A stretch of 64,000 nt of DNA from positions 62,001 to 126,000 of the forward strand of contig JAYKXP010000019.1 of assembly GCA_037176845.1 (NCBI GenBank), in the 5' to 3' direction. Shown one piece after another: positions 19,756 through 30,700 of this stretch. The DNA is from Paramarasmius palmivorus (taxonomy: Eukaryota > Basidiomycota > Agaricomycetes > Agaricales > Marasmiaceae). Both the position numbers and the translations under genes were made by a program. Under the pieces are notes generated by a model, which saw only the letters and a program-made list of their open reading frames with translations, made no database searches and was not told the DNA's origin. The stretch's first letter is position 1. Every line of letters starts with the position of its first letter.

Positions 19756-21149
19756 AAAGCCCAGTGATGGGGCTCGTCAATCAGACCAGATCGACGAATG
19801 CAAAGGCCCCTGAGGGTAACAAACCTAAAAGGTCCATACCACAGATAGAACTACCGACGTTGAGTAGAGCCGAGAAAGCTAGATATAAAGATCCTACTAT
19901 AGAGGGTGAAAACACCCATAAAAATCAAAGCCAAAAGAATAAAAATGACGAGAGAACCAGTACGACTGGCAAGAATAGAGAGACGGCTAATAAAACCGTT
20001 CGCTTCGATGAACTAGAGCATGACAGACCATTTGATGATGTGGAACCACTAGACCGTCCACCTATCCCTAAGGAACATGTAGTGGAGAAGGGGATGGCAC
20101 ATCGTCAGGATCAAGTGGCAGAGTCGGCAAAACCCGAAGTCAAGCGTGGCGCAGTAATAAAATCCATTGGCCAAAGTAAAATCACTTCAAAAAGCGAGGA
20201 GACCACTATTCCGAGCTTGGAAGCGGCTGTATTGGAAAGATACCTATCTACTGGAGCTACTATACCTTTGGGGGAGCTGTTAACACTAGCTCCATCAGTC
20301 CGTAAATTGTTGGCTCGTAAATGCAGGTTCAGGAACGTAAATAAAAAGCCTATCTCGTCGTTCTATGCTGAGTTACCCCAGACCCAAGTGTTTACTATGA
20401 CAACGGAAGTACTGCAAGATCTTGATAGCAGTGACTTCGTGGTGAACGCATCAGAATTGTGCTCTCCAGATGAGACTTTCGAGACGTTCTTTGATATCCT
20501 TGAGACGGAGACAGATGGAATGCCCGCTGGGACCATAGTACATCGGGACATCATCGAATCTTACCTCAATGAGACCGACTCGGAAGGGAAAAAGATCATC
20601 TTGGTAGCTGCACCGTCCGAAGATCTTAGATGCATATTTCCAAGGTTAAATGGCCATCCAGATCCGATTGAAGGTATATTGGATATGGGGTCTATGATCT
20701 TGTGCATCGACAAGAGACAAGCTGTTGGAAGAGGGATTGAATGGGATCCGTCTACTGTATTGCATATGCAGAGTGCGAATGGCAGTCTAAATCGAACCCT
20801 TGGACTAGCTAGGAATGTACTCATGGAAATTGGTGATCTACAATTCCGTGCGCAGTTGCATGTAGTAGAAAAGGCACCTTATCAACTATTGATTGGAAGG
20901 CCCTTTGAGTCTTTAACGTGTATGGAAACTAAAGGAGCTAGGGATGGAAGCCTGGAGCTTACCTTAACCTGCCCTAACACGGGACATAAGATTCAGATGG
21001 GAACGTATCCGAGAGGTAGAGGTGTTCGGATGGAAAAGGATGAAACTGGAGGTTTAACACCTAGTGAACGTCCTCCCGTTAGTCAAAACGATTCCTCGGA
21101 TAATGCGCAAGCGGACACAAATTTTCAGACTACCTCAATGAACTGTTAG
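19743..21149 (+). CDS. pro: Retropepsin-type protease ORF
   Basis: The frame is open from 19743, overlapping the end of gag in the -1 frame; the first ATG is at 19767. The N-terminal half is basic and low-complexity. The C-terminal part has a retroviral aspartic protease fold signature: ILDMGSMI (Asp-x-Gly-Ser at about 20682-20693), a long beta-rich segment and LLIGRPF before the end, where the second psi-loop Gly usually sits. Met at the x position is unusual, Ser or Thr being common. Expected role is cutting Gag-Pro-Pol. The frame overlaps pol by 46 bases. Probably made only as a Gag-Pro fusion by -1 frameshifting. Confidence 0.82.
   Translation, partial: VKKLESPVMGLVNQTRSTNAKAPEGNKPKRSIPQIELPTLSRAEKARYKDPTIEGENTHKNQSQKNKNDERTSTTGKNRETANKTVRFDELEHDRPFDDVEPLDRPPIPKEHVVEKGMAHRQDQVAESAKPEVKRGAVIKSIGQSKITSKSEETTIPSLEAAVLERYLSTGATIPLGELLTLAPSVRKLLARKCRFRNVNKKPISSFYAELPQTQVFTMTTEVLQDLDSSDFVVNASELCSPDETFETFFDILETETDGMPAGTIVHRDIIESYLNETDSEGKKIILVAAPSEDLRCIFPRLNGHPDPIEGILDMGSMILCIDKRQAVGRGIEWDPSTVLHMQSANGSLNRTLGLARNVLMEIGDLQFRAQLHVVEKAPYQLLIGRPFESLTCMETKGARDGSLELTLTCPNTGHKIQMGTYPRGRGVRMEKDETGGLTPSERPPVSQNDSSDNAQADTNFQTTSMNC
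19746..19774 (+). promoter_or_regulatory. Gag-Pro -1 frameshift signal
   Basis: In the gag frame the last bases read A-AAA-AAC then TAG, a classic -1 slippery heptamer (19746-19752). After a five-base spacer, AGCCC (19758-19762) can pair with GGGCT (19770-19774) around a seven-base loop. Slipping back one base enters the protease frame exactly. Confidence 0.75.
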
Positions 21150-24100
21150 AAGATCAGGGAGAGGTTGCATTGGAGATTGTAGCTGATGAAAGGGGTGAAA
21201 TCACCGTAGAATCGTACTTGGTTGCAGAAAATGGAAAATTTAGAAAAGATAAATTGGCTGAAATATATACTCAGGTGGCGAGAAAGACCCCTGAAGTGCA
21301 AGAGCACCTAGAACAGAGGTTAGAACACCTCTTAGAAAGTAATCTCACTCGATTGGAGGGTAGAGACTTCAAAGTAATGGTAGATCAGGTTAATTTACTA
21401 CTCGAGGATCATGCCAGGAGCTCCGGACGGAGTGTGTGCAGTGAATACCTTTACGAAGTGAATGATCAGATACCAACTGTGAAGCTATATGACCTTGGAC
21501 AAAGTCGGACTGAAGCTATTGAGGATGTGTACGATGTTTTCGGCAAATATAAGCCGGTGGCAAAGAAAGTGCGACCTGTCAAAGCTACTTTACCGGAGGA
21601 ATTCCATGTTAAACGTCATATTACCGGTGATCCGTTAGAAGGAATGCCAGTACTACCTACCAATCCACCGGAATTTATTCCTGGTGAACGCTACACCAAA
21701 GAACGTAGTGAAATTATCGAGAACAACTTGGAAACAGGTCAGATATGGCCGGAAGAAATAAAGCTTATACACGCTATGATGAAGGGACAAGAGATGGCAT
21801 TTGCGTGGGACGCTAGTGAAGGAGGAAATTTCCGTACGGACTTCTTCCCACCAGTAAAGTTCCCAGTACTACCACACGTCCCTTGGGTGGAAAAAGACAT
21901 ACCTTTACCACCAGGCATTAGAAATGAAGTGTGTCGTATCATTAAAGATAAAATCAATGCAGGGGTTTACGAACCTTCTAGTTCGTCCTACCGATCGAAA
22001 TGGTTTACTGTCATAAAGAAAGATGGCAAGAGCCTTCGGATCGTCCATAGTCTTGAACCACTAAACAAGGTGACTATACAGTATTCTGGTATACCTCCAG
22101 CTACGGCTGAAGTTGCTAGTAATTTTGCTGGTAGAGCTTGTATAGGACTATTGGATATCTGGGTTGGTTACGATGAAAGGGAAATAGATCCTGAATCGAG
22201 AGATTTGACAACGTTCCAAACTCCGTTTGGTCCGCATAGACTAGTGAAATTACCTATGGGATGGACAAACTCTGTTCCCATATTTCATGATGATGTATGC
22301 TATATCTTCCGAGATGAAATACCTGAAATTACCGTGCCTTACGTCGATGATGTTTCGGTGAGAGGACCGGCAGATGAGTACAAGTTAGAAGATGGTTCAT
22401 TTGAGTGTATTCCGGAGAATCCTGGAATTAGACGCTTTGTATGGGAACATCTCAACAACGTAAATCGTCTGTGTCAAAGACTGAAGTATGCGGGAGGTAC
22501 CTTCTCGGGTCCGAAAGCGTTTGTGATACTGCGCGAAGGCGTAGTATTGGGCTTCAAAGTGGGTCCTTACGGTCACAAAGTGAATGAGAAATTCGCTAAG
22601 GTCGTATTGGACTGGGATCCTGAATCGTTTGAAAGCAAAAGTGATGTGAAATCACTGCTGGGAACTGCTGTGCAGATGCGCATATATATACGTGATTATG
22701 CCAGTATTACCAGGCCTTTGAACAAGGTGTCAGGTGCGAATGCTATATTTAGGATGGGAGATCTAGAGAAGCAAGCTGTACGTGAACTGCAAGAAGCGGT
22801 GAGGACGGCACCATGCTTGAAAACCATCGACTATAACAAATCCTTGTACTTAGCAGTGGATACGTCGTGGCAAGCAGTGGGCTTCTACCTATACCAGGTA
22901 GATGAAGATAATCCTAAAAGGAAGTTCTTTAATCTGTTTGGATCCATAGGTTTGAACGAGCGCGAAGCTAGATTTTCACAACCTAAACGAGAGCTATATG
23001 GACTAAAGATGGCGCTCGAAGCAACGTACTATTACACCTACGGATGTAGAGACTTAACGGTCGAAACGGATGCAAGTTATATCAAAGGGATGTTAGACAA
23101 CCCTAGTGCTGGACCTAATGCTACCATTAATAGGTGGATTGAGGCAGTACGCAAGTATCATTTTGAGTTGGTACACGTTAAAGGAGCAACTCATGGACCA
23201 GATGGGTTATCCAGACCTCCAAAGGGTGGTGCTACTACGGAAAGACCTCCTGTGGATGAGGATGACTATGCTGACGAAGATGATGGTGAACCTGTGAAGT
23301 TTAGAATGGGGGAAGGAGTGATTGAACCTCCTCTCGAGTTTGAAGACTTCAAGGATCAGATTGATTCTCGTGGCGGCTATTTCCTTGAGCGTGCGACATG
23401 TGTAGATGACTTCCAGGAAGAACTGGATGATGCTAGACGAGAAACTTGGGTGGAAACACTAGTGAGTGAACTTGCTCAGATGAAAGCAGGTGTACAGAAG
23501 GCAGATTGCTTTGCTCAGTACCAAGTGTTCCCACCACCGTTGACGAAAGACTGGAAAAAGGCGAATCCGTACATCGAATCCCATAGAACCATGCTAGGAC
23601 GAAAGTTGGATAATGCATTAAGTGATATCACTAGTTACTTAGCTGATCCAGAGTGGCGTAGGCACCAGGATCTGCGATCGGACTATAGGAAATTCTTGGA
23701 GACGCAGTCGCGACATTTCTTCGTTGATGATGAAGGAAGGCTGTATAGACGAAATGAAGAAACAGAAGGCCAACACAAATTAGTGGTATTCAAAGAGAAG
23801 CGTATGTGGATGATGTCTGCCGCACATGACTACTTAGGTCATAAAGGTATATACGCCACAGAGAAACTCTTGAAGAAGCGATTTTGGTGGCCAGAAATGG
23901 AAAATGATGTTACCTGGTTTGTAAGGTCGTGTAAAACGTGTCAGGAAAGGCAGCTTAAATTAATAAAGGCACCTCCTTCACGTACTTACACCCCTTCACT
24001 ATTCCAGAAGGTTCATATAGATGTCATGAAGATATCACCAGCTAGTAACGGCTGTAAGAATGTTATACATGGACGATGTGCACTATCTAACTGGCCGGAA

Positions 24101-25177
24101 GCCCGAGCACTGCGAAATGAGAAAGCTAGTTCTATTGCTGAATGGCTGTTCGAAGATATCATATGCAGATGGGGACCACCAGAAGAAATAGTGAGTGATA
24201 ACGCGCCACAAATGGAAGCGGTATTGCAGTGGTTATACGACAAATATGGCATCAGAGGCATTCGGATATCACCGTATAATTCCCAGGCTAATGGAAAGAT
24301 TGAGCGCCCACACTTTGACGTTCGACAAGCCTTAGTAAAAGCTACGGGAGGTGACTTGAAGAAATGGTATTGGTTTTTGAAACCAGTCCTCTGGGCTGAT
24401 CGTGCTACTATAAGAAGGGGATTAGGCTGTTCACCGTACTTCCTGGTAACGGGTGCAGAACCGATCTTACCTTTGGATATCGTGGAGTCGACGTGGTTAG
24501 TTCACTGCCCTGATAAGGTGTTATCCCATGCTGAGTTAGTTGGCTATAGGGCTAAAGCACTGGCCAAACACCGCTCACATGTACAGGCCACAATCGGACG
24601 TGTTGACAAGATAAAACAAGACAATCTACGTAAATTTGAACGAGAACATAAGAACCGTATAAAGGAATATGACTTTAAACCTGGACAGTTAGTCCTCATG
24701 CGTAATTCCGGAATAGAGAGTGACCTCGACCGGAAGATGTATCCTAGATACATTGGCCCAATGATAGTAATCAGACGTACAAAGGGTGGATCCTACATCT
24801 TAGCTGACCTTAATGGTGCGGTGAAGAAAGAGAAAGTAGGCGCTTTTCGTGTACTACCGTTTGTTGCTAGATATGAACCCCTCATACCGGCTGAAAAGAT
24901 CAAAGAGATCATTGACATATCGCAGGAGCAATTGCAGAAGCTGCTGGACGATGTGGATAGTGAACATACCTATAAGGGTGAAGATTACATCTTTAGCAAA
25001 GTACCTAAGATGAAGATTCCAAAACCTGGTCATGATCTAGTCGATGAAGAAGAGTCTAGTGATGAAGAGGAAGATGACGAAGGGGTGAATACACCGGATA
25101 CCGACGATGAAACAGATCGAGTTCGAAAGAGCAAGCGCATACAGCTACTAGAAGCATATATGCTGGGATTCTGCTAA
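21104..25177 (+). CDS. pol: Pol: reverse transcriptase, RNase H, integrase (Ty3/Gypsy)
   Basis: The frame is open from 21104 and has no ATG near its start, consistent with expression by frameshift from the protease frame. In order: N-terminal spacer; reverse transcriptase with the active-site YVDD at about 22340-22351; RNase H beginning at LAVDTSW (about 22850) with DGLSRPP near its end; integrase with the HHCC zinc domain (HDYLGHKG … CKTCQ, about 23826-23945) and the core D-D-E residues in HIDVM (24020), SDNAPQ (24196) and GKIERPH (24296). The C-terminus has a GPF/Y-like segment (RYIGPMIVIRR) and an acidic tail. All key residues are present and there are no stops, so it looks functional. No chromodomain found. 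Confidence 0.95.
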   Translation, partial: CASGHKFSDYLNELLEDQGEVALEIVADERGEITVESYLVAENGKFRKDKLAEIYTQVARKTPEVQEHLEQRLEHLLESNLTRLEGRDFKVMVDQVNLLLEDHARSSGRSVCSEYLYEVNDQIPTVKLYDLGQSRTEAIEDVYDVFGKYKPVAKKVRPVKATLPEEFHVKRHITGDPLEGMPVLPTNPPEFIPGERYTKERSEIIENNLETGQIWPEEIKLIHAMMKGQEMAFAWDASEGGNFRTDFFPPVKFPVLPHVPWVEKDIPLPPGIRNEVCRIIKDKINAGVYEPSSSSYRSKWFTVIKKDGKSLRIVHSLEPLNKVTIQYSGIPPATAEVASNFAGRACIGLLDIWVGYDEREIDPESRDLTTFQTPFGPHRLVKLPMGWTNSVPIFHDDVCYIFRDEIPEITVPYVDDVSVRGPADEYKLEDGSFECIPENPGIRRFVWEHLNNVNRLCQRLKYAGGTFSGPKAFVILREGVVLGFKVGPYGHKVNEKFAKVVLDWDPESFESKSDVKSLLGTAVQMRIYIRDYASITRPLNKVSGANAIFRMGDLEKQAVRELQEAVRTAPCLKTIDYNKSLYLAVDTSWQAVGFYLYQVDEDNPKRKFFNLFGSIGLNEREARFSQPKRELYGLKMALEATYYYTYGCRDLTVETDASYIKGMLDNPSAGPNATINRWIEAVRKYHFELVHVKGATHGPDGLSRPPKGGATTERPPVDEDDYADEDDGEPVKFRMGEGVIEPPLEFEDFKDQIDSRGGYFLERATCVDDFQEELDDARRETWVETLVSELAQMKAGVQKADCFAQYQVFPPPLTKDWKKANPYIESHRTMLGRKLDNALSDITSYLADPEWRRHQDLRSDYRKFLETQSRHFFVDDEGRLYRRNEETEGQHKLVVFKEKRMWMMSAAHDYLGHKGIYATEKLLKKRFWWPEMENDVTWFVRSCKTCQERQLKLIKAPPSRTYTPSLFQKVHIDVMKISPASNGCKNVIHGRCALSNWPEARALRNEKASSIAEWLFEDIICRWGPPEEIVSDNAPQMEAVLQWLYDKYGIRGIRISPYNSQANGKIERPHFDVRQALVKATGGDLKKWYWFLKPVLWADRATIRRGLGCSPYFLVTGAEPILPLDIVESTWLVHCPDKVLSHAELVGYRAKALAKHRSHVQATIGRVDKIKQDNLRKFEREHKNRIKEYDFKPGQLVLMRNSGIESDLDRKMYPRYIGPMIVIRRTKGGSYILADLNGAVKKEKVGAFRVLPFVARYEPLIPAEKIKEIIDISQEQLQKLLDDVDSEHTYKGEDYIFSKVPKMKIPKPGHDLVDEEESSDEEEDDEGVNTPDTDDETDRVRKSKRIQLLEAYMLGFC
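21119..21165 (+). promoter_or_regulatory. Pro-Pol -1 frameshift signal
   Basis: In the protease frame A-AAT-TTT (21119-21125) fits the X-XXY-YYZ slippery rule and lies within the 46-base overlap of the two frames. After six bases ACCTC (21132-21136) can pair with GAGGT (21161-21165), with a smaller CTG/CAG stem nested inside. A -1 slip enters pol. Confidence 0.65.
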
Positions 25178-25559
25178 GTCAGGAAGTGAATTCACTTGCC
25201 TTGCTAAGACGAAACTTCGATTGGGACCATTGTAAAAGTGAAAACACACATGACATGCAACTTGGATTGTAAACGAGCGACTGAGTTACATGAGGCGAAG
25301 TAAATAAACCTATAAAAGTTATAAACGAGTGACTCTGGCGTTACTAAACGCTAAAAGGAGTTGAAATAAAGCACAGACACCCGTTGAAGAGATATTTTGA
25401 CGGATGACGATAAGAATAATCTTTTTGGAAGTGGATAAACGACGGTCCTTTTCCTCCTTGGTACCTTTGCGAGTCCGAAGCAATTGAAGTCTCTTAGCCC
25501 ATTGGACTTTGAGATGATCAATGATTCGATCCATCGTACCTAGAGCGTCAAGGAACCAT
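25178..25559. other. Non-coding gap between pol and antisense gene 2
   Basis: Contains one GTGA-N2-TCAC at 25186 and near-copies around 25236. No gene seen; it should hold the 3' ends of two converging transcripts. Confidence 0.6.
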
Positions 25560-26908
25560 TCAAGTAGAAGAAGATGAACCTGCAACTGGAGCCGCTGTAG
25601 TAGAATCAGCAGGCTGGTCCTCTGCCATTGGAGTATTTTCCAAACCCAATTTGGCGAGACGCACACGGTTAGCTTCCTCAAGCTTTGAGTAGGCCAACTT
25701 GTACTGTCCCAACATGTATTGGATGTTGTGCTCCAAGGTAGCGACCTCAGCACGAAGGTAGTTGGCAATAGACAACAACGCATCGGGCTGGAGAGTTTCC
25801 AGTTGAAGAAAGGGGATCATGACGGTCTGCTTCAGTACAGAAGTGTAACCGGCAGCGCGTAGAGCGGCTTCTTCTAAAGATGGGAGACGTTAACCACTAA
25901 AACGACTTTAATAAAGTTAATTAACTGCTTACCAGCGGTTTCCTCACGAAGATCGACGGTAGACCTTTCGAAACGAGCGCGTTTAGCACTAGGAGGGTTA
26001 CTTTTGCCTTCGACGGCAGGAGACATAGCCTGGGAACGGTTAAATCACTTGAATACGAAGTGATAACACTTGGAGACTTACGCGAGCGAGCTTGGAACTC
26101 GACTTGGACTTTTCCTTGTCCTTGGGAGAGTCCTTCTCTTTCTCCTTCTCCTTCTCCTTGTCCTTCTATCAAGTGGAGATATCTTAGAAATGATGAATGG
26201 ATGGTGAAAACACTGAGCTTACATCGGAGTTCTTCTTGAAACGCAATTTAGAGGCTTCAGACGCCTTGGGAGCGTGGACAGAGTCTTTTAGGCCTTTGGG
26301 TTCAGCCATCTAGAAGTGAGATAACTTGAGATATGATGTGAACTATAGTGAAGGAAGTGAACATACCTCTGTATCTTCGTCAGGAACCTTGTTGACGATT
26401 TGGACGTCATCCTCATCATCGGAAGGAACCTCTGGAGCAGAGCGAATGCGTCGCTTTTTCTCACCTAGTACAATGATCAGTAAATAAACCAGTAATTGAG
26501 GTGTTTACACTCACGAGCTTTAGCAGCCTGCTCCTGGGATCGGATAACTTCCATCTCAGGCGACGAAGCTATCAAGAGCATCGAGAGCAGGAGGGGTCCT
26601 AGCCCCGCCGTTGACAAAGGCGTGAATAAGCTGCACACAGTCGGTGAACAACTTGTGAGCTTCATTGTCGAGTGCAACGATCTTGCAGACAAGCTTGGGA
26701 CGCTGTAAACCTTCGTTAGCAAAGTGAATACACTTATTGCCATGGTGAAATCACTTACCAGATGCTCGGCAAGCTGCAAAGAGATTGCATTACGAACAGC
26801 AGGAGGGTTGTTGGCCATAGACTTCTGAGCGTACTCATAGACGTCTTTGGTGTTGTGCACCCAAGTGTCGCGTTCAGGCCAAGAGCTGAGAGTGGTTTTT
26901 GGTGCCAT
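25560..26908 (-). CDS. Antisense accessory gene 2: Lys/Glu-rich coiled-coil protein (multi-exon)
   Basis: Minus strand, start at 26908 (MAPKTTLSSWPERD). Exon 1 is 26908-26759. Later exons carry an acidic segment (SDDEDD, about 26415), a Lys/Glu/Asp run (about 26120-26170) and a final helical exon of about 85 residues ending at 25560. Introns are short; several start GTAAGTGA and contain the GTGA-N2-TCAC motif. Near 26560 the frame seems to need a one-base correction or a small unseen intron, so the gene may be damaged or my model wrong. No cysteine cluster. It lies next to the antisense Zn2Cys6 gene, in the same order of cluster/no-cluster as the cargo pairs of the left element. Function unknown. 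Confidence 0.6.
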
Positions 26909-27124
26909 TGGTAGTAAAAAGACTTAGAACAGAGGTGATAGAAGTAGAGACTTGGTGAAAGACGAATTATTGAGCAAGCTTTTATACGCTGTGGCTGATG
27001 GCGCAGGGTATGGATGGACTTGTCGAAAATTTTCTTGCCAAGTTGGACTTCTAGAACTTTACGACATAGATTAGAAGGTGATAACACCGTTCCGTTCGAG
27101 CGGGTCAACTGGGAAGTTGACTTT

Positions 27125-27143
27125 CATTTTGCTTGGGGGGAGA
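27125..27143 (-). promoter_or_regulatory. Shared 19-base element upstream of antisense gene 2
   Basis: One base different from the copies at 15841 and about 31494. It lies some 215 bases upstream of the ATG at 26908. Confidence 0.45.
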
Positions 27144-27742
27144 AAGGATGCTATCACGCGGTTCAAGCAAAAATTTCGCGATTTTCACGCCGAGATTTGT
27201 CGTTTGAGCTAAAATTGGATAACAGAAAAGCTTGGAGACGTGTGGAACAGCATAATCTATAAGCCTGATACACCGGACAAGGGATAAAACGCAAGGAACA
27301 AAGTGGTAAACCAAAACTACTTCCGCGCGCGCCTAAATTGGCAATAGCCCCTGACTACGCGTTTCGGCCGAACTCAGCTTATTTGATTATTGCGTAGACC
27401 TCACATTAGTCTCTAAGGGATCACACAGAGATAAGAAACAGTCTCAAAGAGACTGGGAAACATGTTATACATTTTTAGTACTACTAGATCTACTAGTGTA
27501 CTATTACTGGTGATACAAGTCCGAATAGTAAAGTGTCTAACTAAACTACGGCTTGTGAGTATACAAGAATGTCCTCAACTACTTCTATGATATAGACAGT
27601 AGGGGACAGGGCGATATTCGATGCATCAGATATAAAAACATATAATGTCCGCGCGAAAATACGACTACCAAGCGTCAACCAACGACGACCCAAGCAAGAG
27701 CGACCAAGAAAACACGCAACCACATCCTTGATGATGAAAGGA

Positions 27743-30700
27743 TTAGGTAGATGCGGTGGTGTTTTCGGGTACGGCGGCCTTGACGTTCGAAGAATCGGCA
27801 ACAGGAGGAACAGCCAACCCACTTGAATGCGATGGGGCTGGGACTGTCTTCTCTGCACCGACTTTGACGGCAGGAGAGTCGACGACCATAGGCTCTGGAG
27901 TCGGGGGAACAACCTCGACGGTGATTTCACCACCTTTACTACCGCTGGCGGCAGTTGGAGGGTCCATCTCGTGGTCAGAATCGTGGTCGACGAGAGCAGA
28001 CCGCTTGGAGGGGCCAACAACCTTGTCCTCGACGTGTGGTGCCTGTTGGTGAAGTTAAATTAGTGCTAAGAGGACAAACGAAAGTAAAATCACTTACTGG
28101 ATTGACTGGAGGAAGTGACCACAGTGGTGTACTAACCGGGTTCTCGACGATCCGTTCGACGAACTTCTGTGGGACACGAGAGTTGGGTGGCATAAACATG
28201 TCGAGACCGTCCAAACGATACTCCTTGGAGTTCAAACCAGTAACGTCGATCGTGGTGTTCTTGACTAGTACACGCAGGTCTTCCATGGAGCATGTAAGCG
28301 GATCGGGGCCGAAAGGACGAACCAACTCCAGTTCCTCTTTGGTGAGAGGACAGAGCTCGTCGATCGTCCAGCCGAACGCAGCGCAGACCTTCTGGATTTC
28401 CGAGTCGCTAGCGGTGAAATTGTCGTTTTCCCAAAACAAGTGTTTGAGAAGGATGCGGGGGTCGGCAGATCCACATTCACGAAGGAGTTGTTGACGATCT
28501 TTGAGACGCGCCTCGATCTCGTCGCGAAGACGGAGTAGGTTGCTAATCTGGTCGTTCAACATGTCGAACTCTCGCATCGATTCCAAAATACTGTTTGCCT
28601 GGAAAAGGAGACCTAAATCACCGATAAAACAAGATATTAGAACCGAATATGAAGTAGAATAACTAGTAAACTTACCCATGGGACTAGTCAATCCCTCGCC
28701 GAAGCCTTGGACCTTGCTCTTAATATAATCCCACCACCAGGTGGAGAAAGAGCATCGTTCGAAGGTTTGACGACAAGGAGCGCACTTGATGCTAGCACCG
28801 GCTGCAGGCTTGCACCTCTGTCTGAGGTTGTCGCACTGAGTGCAGGGTGTTTTCTCGCTTTGGCGGACGTCCTGTGGGAAAGAAAGAAACAATTAGAAGC
28901 TATAACTTAAGTGAGATCACTAAGGAACCACTTACGAGGGGTTGAGCTGTCAAGGCAGTCAAGACCCTGACCAGAGACAAGTCTGCGTCGCTGTTGACGT
29001 GCAGCATGTAGTTGAGCTCTAAGTGAGATCACTGGGTTAGAAACAAAAGTATAGAACGAAGGGAGTGAATTCACTTACTCTTGAGGGTTTTGACATGTTC
29101 TCGACGCCCCAACATGTTGTTGAGACGGTCGATGATCAAAGGATCTTCACGAGGACCGACGCCACGTTTGCCGGCTTCGACCAGAACCTCCAAGTCCACG
29201 TTGTCGATTGAGACAGGATGCGCTGGATAGGGCTCTGCTTTGTCGTCGTCGTCGTCGTCCTCGATCTCCTAAGAAAGGAGGTGGTTATTAAAGTGAAATC
29301 ACTTGAGAATGAACCTATATCACTTACGATGGTATCGCTCTCGACGGCCTTGGACTTGCCCTTGCTAACACTCTTGGTACGAGGACCAGAAGAGGTGGAA
29401 GGAGCCGACACCTAGTAAACGACCAGGTTAATAAACCTAGGAACAGGAAGGAAACAGACTAGTGATACCTCTGCCTTGGTCGGAGCATCACGAGAAGTCT
29501 TGGCCTTCTAAAAGAGACAGTTAGTAAAGCTACCCAGCTTCGAAATAGGGGAGAGTACACTTTACCTTGGAAGGTCGAACATCGTGCTCAGACCCATCCT
29601 TGTAGTCGTCGGATGAGGAATCCTCCAAATTGGCTTCAGAGATGGAAGGCTTGACGCGAGAAGCGGGACCAACCTAAATAAGGGTAAAAACACTCGGATT
29701 AGTAACTGAAATAAAAGAGCAAGGTGAATTCACGCACCTTTGGCTGACCCAAATCGTCGGAAGATTCGTCAGTGTTGGGAAGAGAAAGGCTTACCTGATC
29801 TGAACGACGACGCTAGAAAGGAAGCTATTAGGGAAGTGAAATCACTTAGAAGATAGATAGGATACACACCTTAACAGTGACCGACTTAGTCGACACAGAC
29901 GAGACCGGATCTACAGGCTTGGGACCGGATCGGACCCGGACAGTAGAGTCGGCAGGCTTGTGTTTGGACTCAGCCACCATCTTCTCCTTCTTGATAGGAC
30001 GAGAGGCGGAAACGGTCTGATGATGCGAAGGCAACTGTTAAAGGGTAGTGAGCTAGAGGAAACAAAGAAAAACTAAGATGAAACTTACGGTTGGCAAGCG
30101 TTCAGCTTTGCGTTTGCGAAGCTCAGCGTTTACGGGCACAGGTTGAGGGAACGCTCGCGAAGCGGAACGAGTGGTACGAGCAGAAATGGACTTTTTGGTG
30201 GAGGTACTCGGCTGGTAGCCTGAGCTTTCCTGATCGTCCTCGAGTTCATCGTTCTCGTCGCCACTGGCGTCCTCCTCGGCGTCCTCCTCGTCGTCCTCGT
30301 CGTTGTCGTCGTCGTCGCTATCGTCCTGGTGTGGAATGATTCTACGACCTTTGCTGTCCCTAATAACCTGCTTGGTGCGTGGTCCGGGCATAGCTGAAGT
30401 TTGCGTAGTAAGCACGGGGATTGGTGGTGTGACTGGAGTCGATTTACCGGCTGGCCTGGAAAGTAGCGAATCGTCGTCTTGGTGAACGTCTTTGCCGGCG
30501 TACTTGTTATTGAAGTAACCAGCCGAGGGAAGATGGAATCCGGAAGGCAGAACCTAATAGAGATCGTCAATAAGACGTTAAAAGAAATAATAGAAAGAGA
30601 TACGCACCTGGATGTCGTATTTTCTCTTCCACTGTTCGATCAGGTTGGCGTTAGGAAGGTAGCTTGTAAGGGCTGCGATGCCAGGGAGAGAGGATCCGAC

